Assembly: GCF_000276665.1 (NCBI RefSeq)
Contig: NW_004955418.1
Location: forward strand, 9,118,932 to 9,182,931
Origin: Chinchilla lanigera
Taxonomy: Eukaryota; Chordata; Mammalia; Rodentia; Chinchillidae
Length of the DNA: 64,000 nucleotides
Direction of reading: 5' to 3'
In this document: one piece after another, positions 12,076 through 24,515 of the stretch
Numbering within the stretch: the stretch's first letter is position 1
Layout of the letters: every line of letters begins with the position of its first letter
Position numbers and translations under genes: made by a program
The notes under the pieces: generated by a model
The model's input: only the letters and a program-made list of their open reading frames with translations
The model's database searches: none
Told to the model about the DNA's origin: nothing

Positions 12076-12479
12076 ATTATGTCTCTCCACATTGAAGTTC
12101 CTAAGATATGGGAGATAAATTGTGCTTTTTTAGGAAATGGGCCAGATGTTCCTACTCAAATGTTCTATATAGTAGAATGGGCATTAATGGTTCTGACTGA
12201 AGTCTTAATTGGCAACAAAATAGAGCAGGGCAGTTCTGTGACTGAACTTGTGTGATGCACCAGCTCTGCCTTAATTTTCAGTGGAGGAAAGGACTTTAAG
12301 TTAAGAAAACCTATATGGCATCATGCCTTGAAATACATAGCAACCTAGCTTTCTAGTCACACGACATAGTTAATGATTTTGTTTCCCTTTGTAGGCAAAA
12401 GAGGAAGAGTCGAATAAGGCAAACTTGAGTCATGAAAGATATGGGAAAGGCCTTCTCTCTCATATATACTGATGTTTAT
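12076..12479. other. Unassigned interval
   Basis: No named feature. The open frame ending at 12255 runs out of L1 copy B and has no independent support. Confidence 0.5.
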
Positions 12480-12631
12480 GCTGAGCATGGTGGCACACAC
12501 CTGTTACCCCAGCATTGGGAGGCTGAGTCAGGGGAATCACTGTGAGTTTGAGGCCAGCCTAAGCTGTAATGTGAGTTCAAGGCCAGCCTGAACTGCATAG
12601 CAAAACCCTGTCTCAAAAAGACAAAGAAAAC
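12480..12631 (+). mobile_element. B1 SINE
   Basis: 7SL-RNA-derived SINE: GAGCATGGTGGCACACACCT at the start, GAGGCTGAG in the middle, CCCTGTCTCAAAAAGACAAA at the end. The segment around GGCCAGCCT occurs twice with a 29-bp period (12552 and 12581), the rodent B1 internal duplication. Similar sequence around TATACTGAT at about 12465 and 12647 is a probable diverged target-site duplication. Confidence 0.93.
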
Positions 12632-12639
12632 CCTCAATA

Positions 12640-14418
12640 TTTCATGTATACTGATTTCAATTTCAATATTTCCACTGTAAAACAGAGTAAAATATCCTGT
12701 CATATAAATGGTCAAGTAGGAATTTTATATAATACCTGTTGCAGATAGTTTTCTTATGACAAATTAAAATTAAACCATGTCCTCAGATAAAGAAACTGAA
12801 TGAGGCTACATTAGAGAAAAGGTCAACATGTTTTGCAGAGCAGAAACCAGCAGAAAAAGAGACAACTCTCAGAGAAGTTGCTCATATCTCCCATAAAATT
12901 TGAAAATCTTTGGATGTTTAAGGAATATTGTGAAAAGGAAAAAAAAAAAAAAAAAAAAAACCTACTTTCAAGTCTACAAAAGGCAGGTTGGTTTTTCTCT
13001 CCTCCGTAACTAATGTGCACTACCAAAAATCCAAATAGAGACAGTGGACTACTGCCCAGTATAAAGAATGTACTTTACATCATCTCTTTAGTAAGTGGCA
13101 GTGGAACTCTGGAATCACCTCTTATAAAGGGATTCTATGGTTATGGGGCCCTAAAACAATGAAAGCATGTGATAGATTAAGTGCCTGTCTACATTCACAA
13201 TCTTACTTTGTCAGCCTACTCCATGGGAATAGGAAACCTGGGCAACTAACAGCCAGTTCTCTCCCTGAAAAGTAGTCTGTGGCTGTCATTGGAGCAAAAT
13301 GAAGGAGTTCAGAGAGAAGGAAGAACAAAAAACAATGTTGAAATATGGCTGATTTTCTACCTGAATGTCCTGAAGAGAAGCAGTTTAGTCAATAGGCCCA
13401 TCAGCTCTCGGATGACCATCATGTCAGAACGGATCACAGTGTATTGTTAATATGTGATGGAATCTCCAAATAGTAAACAATATAAATTATTCTAATTATG
13501 GTGGGTAGGTCTGAGATCCTCCTCTGGGAGTGAACTTGTTTAATTCTTTTAGCAATTTTATAAATTTTCACCAAACAATTTTTGAAATCTTGTTGATTAG
13601 AAATAAGATTCTACTACATTTTTGTGGTATCCTGTGCCCTTCATCATAAAATCAAAGTCATTCTTACTCTTAATATTTTCATGTTGTAGCAATATTAAAA
13701 TAATTATTTATATTAAAATATTTATATAAACAAATTGTTACATGAATAGAATTCCTTAAAGTTGGGTTGTCATTCCTTTACATACACATTCCTGCAATTA
13801 TTATGTTCTATACATTTATATTATGCACCACAGTGTTTAAAAGTTTGATTATTAAGATTATGTGTAAGTGAATAAAATCAAGTCACTTATATATATAGTT
13901 ATTTCTGCTATATTTGGACTAAATACTTGTCATTCTGTATTTTCTTTTGTAGGGTTTTTGATTGTATTCTTGTATTGCCTTGACTTACTGAATAAAAGTT
14001 TCCTCTATTACTTTTCTTTTCCACATTGCATATTTTAGATTTCATTTATTCCTCATAAATTACTAATGTGCATATTTAGCTCTAATAAATATTTCATTAA
14101 TTTACCTTCTGCAAAATATAAGGACCATTAAATACCTTTTTACCTTAGGTCTTTCTCTTGGTTGAGAATATTATATTTGTATTATATAGAACCTGTAACC
14201 TGTTATTTTTAAATCCACTGCAATTATTTTTTAGCAAATAACTAGAGAGTTAGCTAAATTTATGAATGACTTTTGTAGCTTTATTTTCCCTTGTAATTCC
14301 TTTTTTGTTAAATTAAACCTTCAGTATTTTTTTTTTCTTTTTAAAACTTTTGTAATCTTCATAATGTGCTCTGTTCATTGAGATGGATAGAAACTTTATT
14401 TTTGGAGGGTTTGGTGAT
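12640..14418. other. Unassigned AT-rich interval with a poly(A) tract
   Basis: A pure 22-A run lies at 12939-12960. It could be the tail of an old retroposed sequence, but I recognise nothing upstream of it and find no matching flanking duplication. The rest shows no exon or named repeat. Confidence 0.5.
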
Positions 14419-14419
14419 T

Positions 14420-14575
14420 TTATCTTTTGGTCTTTTTGAACCAGGGTTTCACTATGCAGCTCAGGCTGGCCTTGAGCTTACTTTGTAGGCCAGCTTGGTC
14501 TCAAATTCGCAACAATTTTCCTGCTTCAGCCTCCTGAGTGCTGGGATTACTGGCATGCACCACCACACCCGGCTA
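14420..14575 (-). mobile_element. B1 SINE (antisense)
   Basis: The plus strand shows the reverse of a B1: TTTTGGTCTTTTTGAACCAG at the 3' side, GCCTCCTGAGTGCTGGGATT, then GCACCACCACACCCGGCTAG at the SINE 5' end. The 29-bp duplication is present. Confidence 0.92.
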
Positions 14576-15640
14576 GAGATGCATACAAAATTTAGTAAGG
14601 TTCCATAGATAGATTTTCATCCACCTGCACAACCACACTAATCATTTGTCTTTAGGCATCTAGTGCTAGTGAAAAGAAACCACCTGCCAGTCTATGAAAG
14701 CCCCTTGCTTCTCTCCAGTGTGTGCCCTATTACTGTGATGGATAGGGATTTCATAACGATGGAAGCTAAATGTTCAGACAATGTAAGGCTTCAGCTCTCA
14801 GTAAAATCTTGGAAAACGTTTGACATTATTTCTTGGAATATGGTGTATATTTTTAATTTTTCATCTAGCACACTTCATAATGGATTTGAGTATTTTAACA
14901 TGTCTTCCGTATTATCCATCTTTTAAATTTGTAATACATTATGAAATGTGACAAAATATTTGATAAATGCTCCTGTTGAGTGCCATCCAAAAGAAAGGCT
15001 GGCCCATGAAAACATCACAGCGTGTCCAATCACTCTGTATAGAAGGGAATGGAGACTGCAAATTCTGGCTCTTCCCCAAAGACAAAATGATCATGAACGG
15101 TAAATGATTTGAACAAAACTCAAGACATTGAGGCACCAATAAGAAAGTACATGAAACACCCACAAAGGAGGACCTCTAGAACTGCTTCAGAATGTGCAAG
15201 AGCAATGGAATAAATGTGTTTGAAGTGAAAGGCAGTATGGTGAAGAGCATTAATGTCTTTTTCTGCAGTGCATTTTTTAAAGAAATTAAACATTCATTAT
15301 AATTTATTATACAATAATTATTGTATATGTCATTGCCTTACATCTGTTGTATAATTTTGTGTAGTTTAAAAGCTAGTGTTCATTTTAATTACTGTGTTTT
15401 TATTTTAGAACTTACACTAGGTCCTTTCCAGTATTTCCTCAAACTGCCCAATTAATGTCATCTAATTGTCTCTGTAATCTTAAATGTTACTGTATATACT
15501 TTGTCAATTTGTATGCTTCTTTCTGGATCTGCATTAGGTTTTTAGGTATATTTATTTCTTAAAAGTGCTAATTTTCGTATACAACAATGGATTTCCCTAA
15601 TTATTATTTTTTATGGGAATTTATTTTAGAGTTTCATTTT
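14576..15640. other. Unassigned AT-rich interval
   Basis: Short open frames at 14663-14926 (+) and 14939-15163 (-) have no recognisable domain. No named repeat seen. Confidence 0.45.
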
Positions 15641-15644
15641 TAGG

Positions 15645-16655
15645 TCCATGTCTTTTGCTGTTGTTATTGTTTTTCTAATTTTCTATTGTTGAAGTCTCCT
15701 TTGTAGAGAGTTTCTTATGCTTTGGATTTACAAATATCTCAGTTTAGCTCACTTGTCCATTTACTGATTGTATCAATTTTTTGACCTTAATGTTTTTAGT
15801 TCCTGGATATCAGTTCTCTGGCAGAATAATAGCTAGTAGAGATTTTCCCATTCTGAAGGATTTGTCTTCACTCAATTGATTGTTTGTACTGCTGTACAAG
15901 ACTTTTTAATTTGAAGTAATCCCACTTGTCAGATTCTATAATTTCCTGAGCTGTGGAAGTCCTGTACAGCAATCATTGACTATGCTAGTATTGTATCTTG
16001 AAATGTGTCCCCTTTGTTTTCCTCTAGTGACTTCAAGTTTCAGACCTTACACTATGAGTTGACCAATTTTGGCTTAGTTCTTGTACAGGGTAAGAGATAG
16101 ACATATAGCTTCCATCTGGGCAGGTGGATTCCCTGTTTTCCCATAAACATCTGATGTTGAAGAGTCTGTATTGTCTCCAGTGGGTGTCTCTGCCTCTTTG
16201 TTTAGAATCAGATGGCTGTTGGTATGCAGGTTTATTTCTGGTCCTCTATGCTATTCCATTTTTCTAAGTGTCTATTTTTACACTACTGTCTCTCTCTTTT
16301 TGCAACAATGAGTTTATCAAATATTTCAAATTAGAAAGTATGGTGATCCTAGTAATTTTTATTGTTCTTTATTTTTTATATTGCCCAGGATCCCTTTCTT
16401 CATTTGGGTCTTTTGTGCTTCCAGATGAACTTTAGTATCTTTAATAATTTGCATAGAGTATGTCATTGATATTTTGATAGTGACTGCATTGAAACTGTAT
16501 ATCACCTTGGGAAGTATTTAAAAATATTTATCCTGTCTATCCATGAATATAAGGAGTCTGCAAATCTTCTAGGGTCTTCCTCAGTTTTCTTCTTAAGCAT
16601 TTTCTAATCGTGTGTTGTTGAAGTCTCACCTTGCTTCAGATATTTTGTTTTTAAT
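15645..16655 (-). mobile_element. Old L1, inverted 5' segment
   Basis: The plus strand reads antisense to the C-terminal third of L1 ORF2: the equivalents of the 'last-read' region (CCTGGATATCAGTTCTCTGG), the AAGACTTTTTAATTTGA block and the CCTTGGGAAGTAT block follow in order, then homology ends at about 16655. It is much more diverged than copies A and B, so it belongs to an older L1 lineage. It is joined head-on to a sense L1 segment. Confidence 0.78.
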
Positions 16656-16659
16656 ATTT

Positions 16660-17410
16660 TAAGTAAAAGTAGGCCAAAATGTGAAAAAATGCTCACCATG
16701 TTAGCCATCAGAGAAATGCAAATGCAAGTTGCATTGAGATTCCATCTTACTTCAGTCAGAACAGCTATTATCAAGAAAAAATAAGAAATACTGGAGAGGT
16801 TGTCAGGAAAAAGGATGCCTTTATTCACTGTTAGTTGCAATGTAAATCAGCAGAGGTACTATAGAAAACAGTATAGAATGTCCTGAAAAAAACTAAAATA
16901 TAAGAAACATATAGAAAAATATAAGGAACGTATGGTCCAGCTCTGTGATCCTGGGTACATATTCAAAGGAATCAAAGTCAATATATTATAAGAACAGTAG
17001 CCTTTGTGTATCATGACACTATTCACCTTTCCAAGTTAAGAAATCAGCCTAGATGCCAACCAATGGATGAAGGGATGAACAAAATGTGGTATACAGTATA
17101 CAACCATAATGATAAAGAAATTGTGTCATCTGTAGGAAAATAGATGGAACTGTCTATCATCATTTAAGAGAGTCTAAGATAAATATTGCATGAATTATTT
17201 CATTACAAAATCTGGGGGCAGGTACTACTAAGTATATGGGGAAGTATGAGGTAAGAGGAAGGAATGGAGGATGGAAGAGAAGTCAGTATCCACGTGGATC
17301 CTTTTGGTACATTTCATGCATGCGTGGTGTTTCCACAATGAACTCCATTTATTTGTACCATTAAAATACATTAATAATCATGATAAAAGAGAAATTAATA
17401 TTAATTTCCA
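16660..17410 (+). mobile_element. Old L1, sense 3' segment
   Basis: This starts with the sense equivalent of the ORF2 C-terminal end: GTGAAAAAATGCTCACCATG then CATCAGAGAAATGCAAATGC. It continues through CCATCTTACTTCAGTCAGAA and CCAACCAATGGATGAAGGGA and ends in a 3' UTR with an AT-rich tail near 17400. Its starting point in L1 coordinates is close to the left end of the inverted segment at 15645, the arrangement expected from one twin-primed insertion. Confidence 0.8.
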
Positions 17411-19381
17411 ATGTATAATATATATTTATAAATATTACTTTAAAAACAATTGGCAGGTCTGATTTTCATGGTTCTAAAATTGCAACTAAATTTGGACAGG
17501 TTGTAGGTTATTCTTTCATTGTACTGTGAGTACTTATTCCACAGTAGAAACTCAACTCCAAGCTTCATATCTAGGAGTGATACAAGCTCATTTTCTATTT
17601 CTCAAGATTAACACTCTTCCCATGGCTTCATGTATGATTGGGTATGTCTAATTTTCTGAAATTTTTTCCTAACTTAGGACCTAAATGCCTGCTTCTATTG
17701 CATTTAATGGTCTATCTTCTCTTCAGATACCAATTCAAACCCTTGGTTTGAAATTTCTAAACATATCTCCATAGACCATAATATTTTTACCTCTACATAT
17801 AATCCTGATTTTTATTTCCTCATAGTTTATAACAACAAAGCCTTTCCTCTTCTTTTAAAAATGCTATCTTAAATTACTTTTGTATGTCATCTTGAATGTA
17901 ATTTTCTTTTGTATGTCATCTTGAATATGATTATACTAACATTAGCTAATTTGACTTATAATGAGTTACAAACAAGAACTGATTTTTCTCCATGTTTGAA
18001 CAATTGTTCAAAAGTTGAAGCAATGGTGCAGACTGACATTTCTTTCACTGACTGGAAGCCCACTAAGGCACCACACTGCCTGGCCCATGCTCTAAGCTTA
18101 CTATGTGAATCTGGAGAAAAACATCATGGAAAAATAATGTGCACAGATGGGGAAGCCACACAGCAGCCAGCCTCATGCTTGTTCAGAATGTTAAGGCTGA
18201 GGCAATCTCTCTGCAGTCAACTTGGCTCTATAAAGTAAGCCCATTTTGAAATCATTTGAGATCCACCACTGGTGCTCACGATGTAGTTGAAGAGTTGAAA
18301 GCACCATAACAAATCATGTTTCTTACATCAAGAAATTGCAGAGAGGCTCCTTTGAATACAGGGACCCCCAAAGTGCTCATATATGTGATAAACAATTTTT
18401 GTTACCTGTCTCACTGAAACCCTAGCTTGTCTTAACCAAAGGAGAAACTTCAGGAGTGGACAGGGGCACATGTAAAATGGGTCAGCAGTGGAAAAGTACA
18501 TCTGTGAAATGTACTGACCTCTCTATCCCTCCTTCCCAGATGAGCATACCTGAGTGAAACAGACAACAGGAAGAGGAGGAATCAGAGGCTGAGCAAGAAA
18601 ATATCTCTCTCTCTCCAAAATCCTCCCATGAGAGCAAAATAAACACCTACAAGAAGAAGACAACTCAGTTTTAATTGAACATGGAGTAGAATTTTTAATT
18701 TGAGTCAGGTTCTTATGTGGTTGAAAGTAACCAGAGAATGAAAGTCATGTTAGTTACCCACAGTGTACTGAAAAAGAAAAAAGTCAATGAAATGTGTTAG
18801 AAGGTGAGGAGAACAGAAAAAACTAAAATCAATTCATTTTGATGAACTGTGCAATCAAACAGTTACATATATTTTGGAACTGGGAATGAGGCCTCTTTTT
18901 GTCAGCTCAGTCTCTCTTATTGATAACATATCATTTATTTTATAAATGAATCATCTTCAGCATGGTGAGAAAAGCATTTGTAGATCTTTCTGGTCAAACT
19001 GTTGATTTATGTTAAGAATATTTCTGAAACTCATTGGAAGTAAAAATATGTTAAAATTTAAAAAGACTGCAAATATATGGTGAAGCATTCATTACTGGGG
19101 ATACATGTGTGTTCTTAAGCTATAAAAACCACCTAGAAGGAGACAGAGTTACTGGCAGGCAGATGAGTAGCTCACATTTGTAGGAAAAAGAGTAGATTGT
19201 TTTCTACCTAGACTTGCTCTCTTTGAATCAAGAAGTAAGTAATTCAGATTAGTACAGGGATTATATGGTGGCATCTTGAGAATTCTTTTACAGCCAAAAA
19301 TTAGCAAAATAAACAAATAGCAGCAAAATCTTCTGTGACTTTCTTAGAGTACCTGATGAAGCTCTTCACAGAAAAGATAGA
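17411..19381. other. Unassigned interval
   Basis: About 2 kb without a recognised repeat or exon. The open frame at 17909-18238 (109 codons) shows no domain I know. A 21-bp sequence is tandemly repeated at 17877-17926 (listed separately). Confidence 0.45.
17877..17926. repeat. Short tandem duplication, period 29 bp
   Basis: A 21-bp sequence containing TTTTGTATGTCATCTTGAAT occurs at 17877-17897 and again at 17906-17926 with no mismatch. It is a small local duplication, probably replication slippage. Confidence 0.9.
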
Positions 19382-19568
19382 NNNNNNNNNNNNNNNNNNN
19401 NNNNNNNNNNNNNNNNNNNNNNNNNNNNNNNNNNNNNNNNNNNNNNNNNNNNNNNNNNNNNNNNNNNNNNNNNNNNNNNNNNNNNNNNNNNNNNNNNNNN
19501 NNNNNNNNNNNNNNNNNNNNNNNNNNNNNNNNNNNNNNNNNNNNNNNNNNNNNNNNNNNNNNNNNNNN
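19382..19568. other. Assembly gap, 187 N
   Basis: A run of N. The odd length suggests an estimated rather than a default gap size. Translated frames crossing it are meaningless. Confidence 0.99.
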
Positions 19569-20785
19569 AGACCGGCCCCTGGCACTGACACTTGCCAATT
19601 GTGAACATATAATATATATATGCAAATATGTTTTTCAGATAGTTTGCCTTTAGTATTTCCATAGTCATACTATAAAGATTATCTCTTTAATGGTAAAGGT
19701 CATTATTACATTGCTCAACACAAATAACTAGTTTTTTAAAGTACTTACTGTGTATAATTGTTTTAATTGATCCTAATGTGTGCCGAGTATAAGTCCTAAA
19801 CATTCACAATTTATTCTTACATTTGTTTCTTTTCTTCAGTATATTTTATCTGAACTTTATTTTAAAAACGGATTCTACTTCTTAGTTTTGTAACATTTGT
19901 TATTTGTTATTTTATTTCATGGTGGGACCTATACTTATAATCATGGGACAATAAATAACTTCAACTTGAGTTAAATAGAAGTTTATAATTTTACCTTATA
20001 GACTCCATAATTTTTTTCCTCACACACGTTTTATTTTCACCTTAAACAATAAGTGTATGCATTTCTTTTTGGAAAGCAAATATTGTAACAAATTTTCAAA
20101 ATTTCTGATTAATGCAGTTTAACTCAAAGGAGTATTAAATTTTGTAATCCATTACCCAGTAATCCTTCCCTTTCTCCTGGATCCTCCTTTGTCTTTCCTT
20201 ACTCAGCAGTTTCCAATGACTCAGTAACACTCTTCCATTACCTTCACTTTAACACCTCAGTGAGATAATCTCATTAATTATTTAAGAAAAAAACCCCTGC
20301 TTTTATTTTTTTTTTGAAAATGGAGAATTACTTATGATGCTGCATCATGTGAAGGCAATGTCTTTTAAAGTCAGCTAGAGATACTAAAGAAACAGGCAGT
20401 TGCATGATATCCCAATCTGTGGGAAAAGTTTATATTTACAATGACATTTCTCCAAAGGTCATTTCATTGCGTGCTATGAAGCTATGATATTTAAAGTATA
20501 TTTGTTGAATGAATACTTGACGATGTAGAACACATGCTTGGGGCTCTGCATCTCTGCTTGGATGTTAAATAAGTTCACTATGCACCGCTTATGGACTGGT
20601 TGGGGAAAATAGCCAGGCAGACAAGAACTTACATGAAGAATGTTCCTTACATATAGGGAGCAAGGAACAATAGAAGCCTGATTCACTGCAGATCAGTTTC
20701 CCAAGGTTTTGGAAAGTTACACCAGATTGATGGGTTCCTTAACAATACTGTCACATTTTCCCTGCAGTGGAGGGGATGCTGAATG
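19569..20785. other. Unassigned AT-rich interval
   Basis: No exon or named repeat seen. Confidence 0.5.
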
Positions 20786-20787
20786 AT

Positions 20788-20900
20788 GTATTAGTCAGCT
20801 TTGCATAGCTATACCAAAATACCTGAGATATTTACTTATACAGATACAAGGTTTGTTTTGGCTCACACAGTTTTTCATTCCAGGATTATGGAGTGATTTT
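20788..20900 (-). mobile_element. MaLR/ERVL-like LTR fragment, antisense
   Basis: TATTAGTCAGCTTTGCATAG, then CCAAAATACCTGAGA and TTTGGCTCACACAGTTTTTC, read as the reverse of an old MaLR LTR 3' end. Only about 110 bp remains. Confidence 0.6.
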
Positions 20901-21139
20901 GAAAAAAATGCATGAACTTCTCATAAACTGAAAAGAGAAATATCAGTATTGATTTCACTACCCAACTTTTGTAAAAATTTGTAAGTAATACTCACAAGCA
21001 ACATGACAAATAATATGACAGAATGGAGGATGTTATATTTTGGAGCTTCTACTTTTCTGACAAGGCCCAAGATTAACATGGAAATATGCACCCAAGTCAT
21101 TTGTCAAATGTTCACCCCAAGAATCTAGGTAAAATTCAC
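20901..21139. other. Unassigned interval
   Basis: Nothing recognisable. Confidence 0.45.
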
Positions 21140-21278
21140 ATAAAAGTTTAGTTTCAAGGGGGCTGGGGATTTAGCTCAGCGGCAAAAGCGCCTGCTTGGC
21201 AAGCGCAAGGTCGTGAGTTCGGTTCCCGGTACCGGAGAAAAACTAAAAAAATAAAATAAAAATAAAAGTTTAGCTTCA
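21140..21278 (+). mobile_element. ID-type SINE, well preserved
   Basis: The body is 21159-21236, from GGGGCTGGGGATTTAGCTCA to CCCGGTACCGG, with A box TAGCTCAGCGG and B box GAGTTCGGTTCCC, then an A-rich tail. A 17-bp flanking duplication of the type ATAAAAGTTTAGTTTCA (21140-21156; 21262-21278) has a single mismatch. The long, nearly perfect duplication marks a fairly young insertion. Confidence 0.95.
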
Positions 21279-21587
21279 TGTCCTGAGGAACTCCAAAGCA
21301 CTCTCCTCAAAATTTGCAAATTCCTAAGGGTATGTGTTGAAGCAACTGTCAAAATCTGGGATCTGTATTTTCACAAGCCAACTATGTTTACCTGAATCAA
21401 GGCAGAAGTCAAATTTATTTTTCTGCTTGTTAGATGCATATGTACAGCACTCATGGAAAAACAAACATACACATACACTCAAAATCCAATTGACTATGTA
21501 TCCAAGACTAGGATAATGTGAATATTTATGGATCACACACATCATCCATTTTGCACATAACTAGTTCTTCTCTATTTGTTCCAATGT

Positions 21588-21717
21588 ACCAGCTTCTTAT
21601 TTTTCCCTGGGCTTTCATTTTCTAAATGGAATCTTTGCAGGTTAGATTCTGACCAGCTCCTTATGTTTCCTTGAGTTCCTTTTTTTCTAAATGGAATTTT
21701 TATAGATCAGGGTCTGA
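21588..21717. repeat. Degenerate tandem duplication, ~64-bp unit
   Basis: Two adjacent copies each start ACCAGCTYCTTAT, contain TTTTCTAAATGGAAT-type sequence and end near TTCTGAC / GTCTGAC. The first is about 21588-21650, the second about 21652-21717. Divergence shows the duplication is old. Confidence 0.75.
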
Positions 21718-21984
21718 CTAATTGAAAATTTATATATAGTGTCTTTAGGTGAATTATGGTGCCAGTTATGGACTCAAAATATCTTCTTAATGTAATCTCT
21801 CAAATTCAGTGGTCTTTTGACCACCCTAGTATTTCCAACTATGGGAGAAACCTCTTGGGTATACCTTTAAATTCATTCTGATAATGATTCTTTGTAAAAC
21901 ATGGTATAAATTATGATTGGCTATAAAATATCTTTTACTAATCTTATCTTAGGTATTAATTCTACAATTATCATAAATGAGTAT

Positions 21985-22335
21985 GTTCTGGTCAACTTTG
22001 CCCTTGCTGGAACAAAGTACTTGTCATCTGCAATTTAACAGAGAAAACCTTATTTCAGAACACAGTTTCAATCCATAGTGAGCTGGCTTCAAAACAAATG
22101 CCATGGCAGAATGACATAGCAGGGAAAAGCTGATCCAGTTGTGTTGGCCAGGAAGAGTAAGTTGCAAACAGCCCAGAGATGAAGGGTCTCGGGAATAGGT
22201 ACAGGATATGCCCCAGTGACTTGCTTCCTCCACTCAACCCCTAACTGCTAACAGCTCACGGAGATATGAAGTCATCAATGGATTAATCCACTGATGTCGT
22301 TAGCACTCTCACAATCCAATAAGCTTTCCATGATT
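21985..22335 (-). mobile_element. MaLR-type LTR, antisense, diverged
   Basis: The left side reads CTTGCTGGAACAAAGTACTT, then a pyrimidine/purine pattern parallel to the LTRs at 5125 and 36250: a CAGAATGACATAGCA segment and ATTAATCCACTGATG near the right end. Short minus-strand open frames at 22024-22237 fall inside it and are not genes. Confidence 0.6.
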
Positions 22336-22689
22336 CTTTTAATCTAGGACAGCTGAAAAAATCAAGATTAACTGTCATTTGTCAATAGCTAAAAACAAAA
22401 GAATCCTTTTCTCTGGAAGAGGAAAGTATGCTTTTTAGAGTCTTGTTTGACTTTGAAATCTCAATTATGTCATTTACATTTGGGATGTTTCTAGTTCACT
22501 GGAGTATATACACTCTATTTTTCCATATCCTTGGCACTGTACTCTATAGAGTTCAAGTGTGGATTAAGTGTAAATAGAAGCCATTCTAATTCCTCCAAAG
22601 AGGAAATATTTTTATGTAAAAAAATAAAGGCTTAAAAGAAGTTAGCAGATTCAAGAAAGTTTTGAAAATTCACCATTCAATACTCGAAA
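22336..22689. other. Unassigned interval
   Basis: Nothing recognisable. Confidence 0.45.
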
Positions 22690-22898
22690 ATCAGGCTTAG
22701 TGAGGCAGGAGAGCTGTGATGGCAGACTGGGCAACTTAGTAAGATCTTGTCTCAAAAAATAAATTAAAACAAAACAAAACAAAATAAATAAAATAAAATA
22801 AAATACAAAATTAAAAGAAAAACTAAAAGGCTAATGATGTAGCTGAGAACCTCCTGCATTCAATACTGTGTAACACAAAAAAGGAAAAGAAAGAAAAC
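22690..22898 (+). mobile_element. B1-ID composite SINE, truncated
   Basis: The B1 part (GTGAGGCAGGAGAGCTGTGA ... TAGTAAGATCTTGTCTCAAA) is 5'-truncated. It is followed by an (AAAAT/AAAAC)n spacer at about 22757-22825, then an ID-like half (GGCTAATGATGTAGCTGAGA ... GCATTCAATACTGTG). This order fits the rodent B1-ID dimer families (B1-dID/IDL). It is diverged. Confidence 0.6.
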
Positions 22899-22941
22899 AG
22901 AGAGAGAGATAGAGAGAGAGAAGGAGGGAGGGAGAGAGAGA
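22899..22941. repeat. (GA)n / (GGGA)n purine microsatellite
   Basis: An imperfect AG-rich run directly after the tail of the B1-ID composite, probably grown from that tail. Confidence 0.9.
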
Positions 22942-24378
22942 ATCAAAGCTTTTATTGTCAGCTGTTGGCAGCATAGAATGCAAAATGGGATGTGTCAGAG
23001 GAGAGTCAGTGCCTTCATAGGAATGCTACAGTGATCATCCGCTGACACTCAGCCAACTGATAGCCAATGTCAAAAGGAGTAGTTGTTGCTTTGCATTGCT
23101 CAACTATCAAATCTCATGTAAATAACTCTCACTGGTAAAATCTTCTCCAGAACACTGCTGTGGAAGGTTCTAGAAAATGATTCCCTGGCTTTTAGATTCC
23201 ACAATACACAAGGTGCATAAAGGGATAACTAACAATGTCACCAGGATGCCAAGAGATGATAAGCAATCAAAAAGTTACATAAGTTTAATGAAATAGAAAA
23301 AGCTTACTAGGTCCTTATCAAGCAGAACATAAACATTATACAGCAGAGAAGGCAGAAGCATTGGAGGGAAATCTCATGTACACTGATGAGGCCCAATGTG
23401 ATTCATCAAAGTAGCTCTTGAAAAATAGAGCAAAACATGTTGTTTTCAGTATCCGAGATACATATAAATCTATATGAAAAGTTAGAAGGGAAAAAGAGAA
23501 GGGCATCAGATAAACCCTCCAACTGCTTTTAAGACTGGTCATTTATTTCTTAATGAGCATTGGGATTCTGCAATGTATAATACTAGATTCTATAGTATTG
23601 AAATAGTGTGATGACTATATGATATGTACCTAATTCTCTTGTGAGATTCGTAACTTTCTTAATGATGAACTGTCTTATGAAATTGCTAGTTTACAAACGT
23701 TTTAAATGTCCTTTTTCCTGTTTCCAAGAATACAATAAAATGATTATTAAGCTTTAGTTTTACACACTGACAATATCTCATTTTGTTCCAAAATATGCAC
23801 CATCAAAAATATTAAGATTTTACGTGGAGCAAAGCCTCATAAAATATTTAAGTACTTTCTTAATTGGTCCATATTACCAAAATAATTTTCTTGATTTATG
23901 GATAAGAGAATACATTATTTTAATATAATTTTGTTCTACTCTCTTTTTAGGTAAATACTGTGAGGTTGCAAGAATGAAAACAATAATAATTGTTAATATA
24001 TATTGCATACTTATTAAGTATCAGGTAATCTGCTAGGTATTTCACATGCATTGCCTAATTAAATTTTAACAGCAATGTTATTAAGATAGGCACTTAATTT
24101 ATTCTTATTTATAATTTAAGAATTTTTGTGGAGCTGGTTTGAGTGGAGCTGGGTTTTAAACTCAGGTACCCTGATTCTAGAAAACATACTTCTATGCACT
24201 GATTATTCCTGATAAAAACTGTTCACTCAATTAGCACCTTACTTGATTTTAACTTGTTATTCTTACAGAATAATATAAAAACATTAATTATCCAAAACCT
24301 CTGAAGAAACATATAAGATAGTAACTCTTGTTCTTCTGTTAGTTCCAAAGCCACAAAAAAACACATACAAACTCTCTT
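22942..24378. other. Unassigned AT-rich interval
   Basis: No exon or named repeat. A minus-strand open frame at 23336-23542 has no recognisable domain. Confidence 0.5.
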
Positions 24379-24379
24379 C

Positions 24380-24515
24380 TTATTTTCTATGACCTTTTAT
24401 TTTGCTTTTTACTTATATTTTGGGTTTCTCATATAAGAGAAATCACACTAACTCCCCATGAACAATGTAATCATCCTGTACTGCAAATATGTGATAAGTA
24501 AAAAAATAAAAATTA
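24380..24515. mobile_element. Short inverted L1 3' end
   Basis: About 24380-24447 reads antisense to an L1 3' region (TATTTTGGGTTTCTCATATA). About 24455-24515 reads as a sense L1 3' terminus (CCATGAACAATGTAATCATC, then GCAAATATGTGATAAGTAAA). The head-to-head arrangement in only 135 bp suggests a very short twin-primed insertion. Confidence 0.5.

Noticed and set aside
12939..12960. Poly(A) run as the tail of a processed pseudogene
   Set aside because: No recognisable transcript sequence or polyadenylation signal upstream and no flanking duplication found.
19301..19668. Open frames of 89-100 codons around 19.4 kb
   Set aside because: They exist only because the N gap is read without stops.
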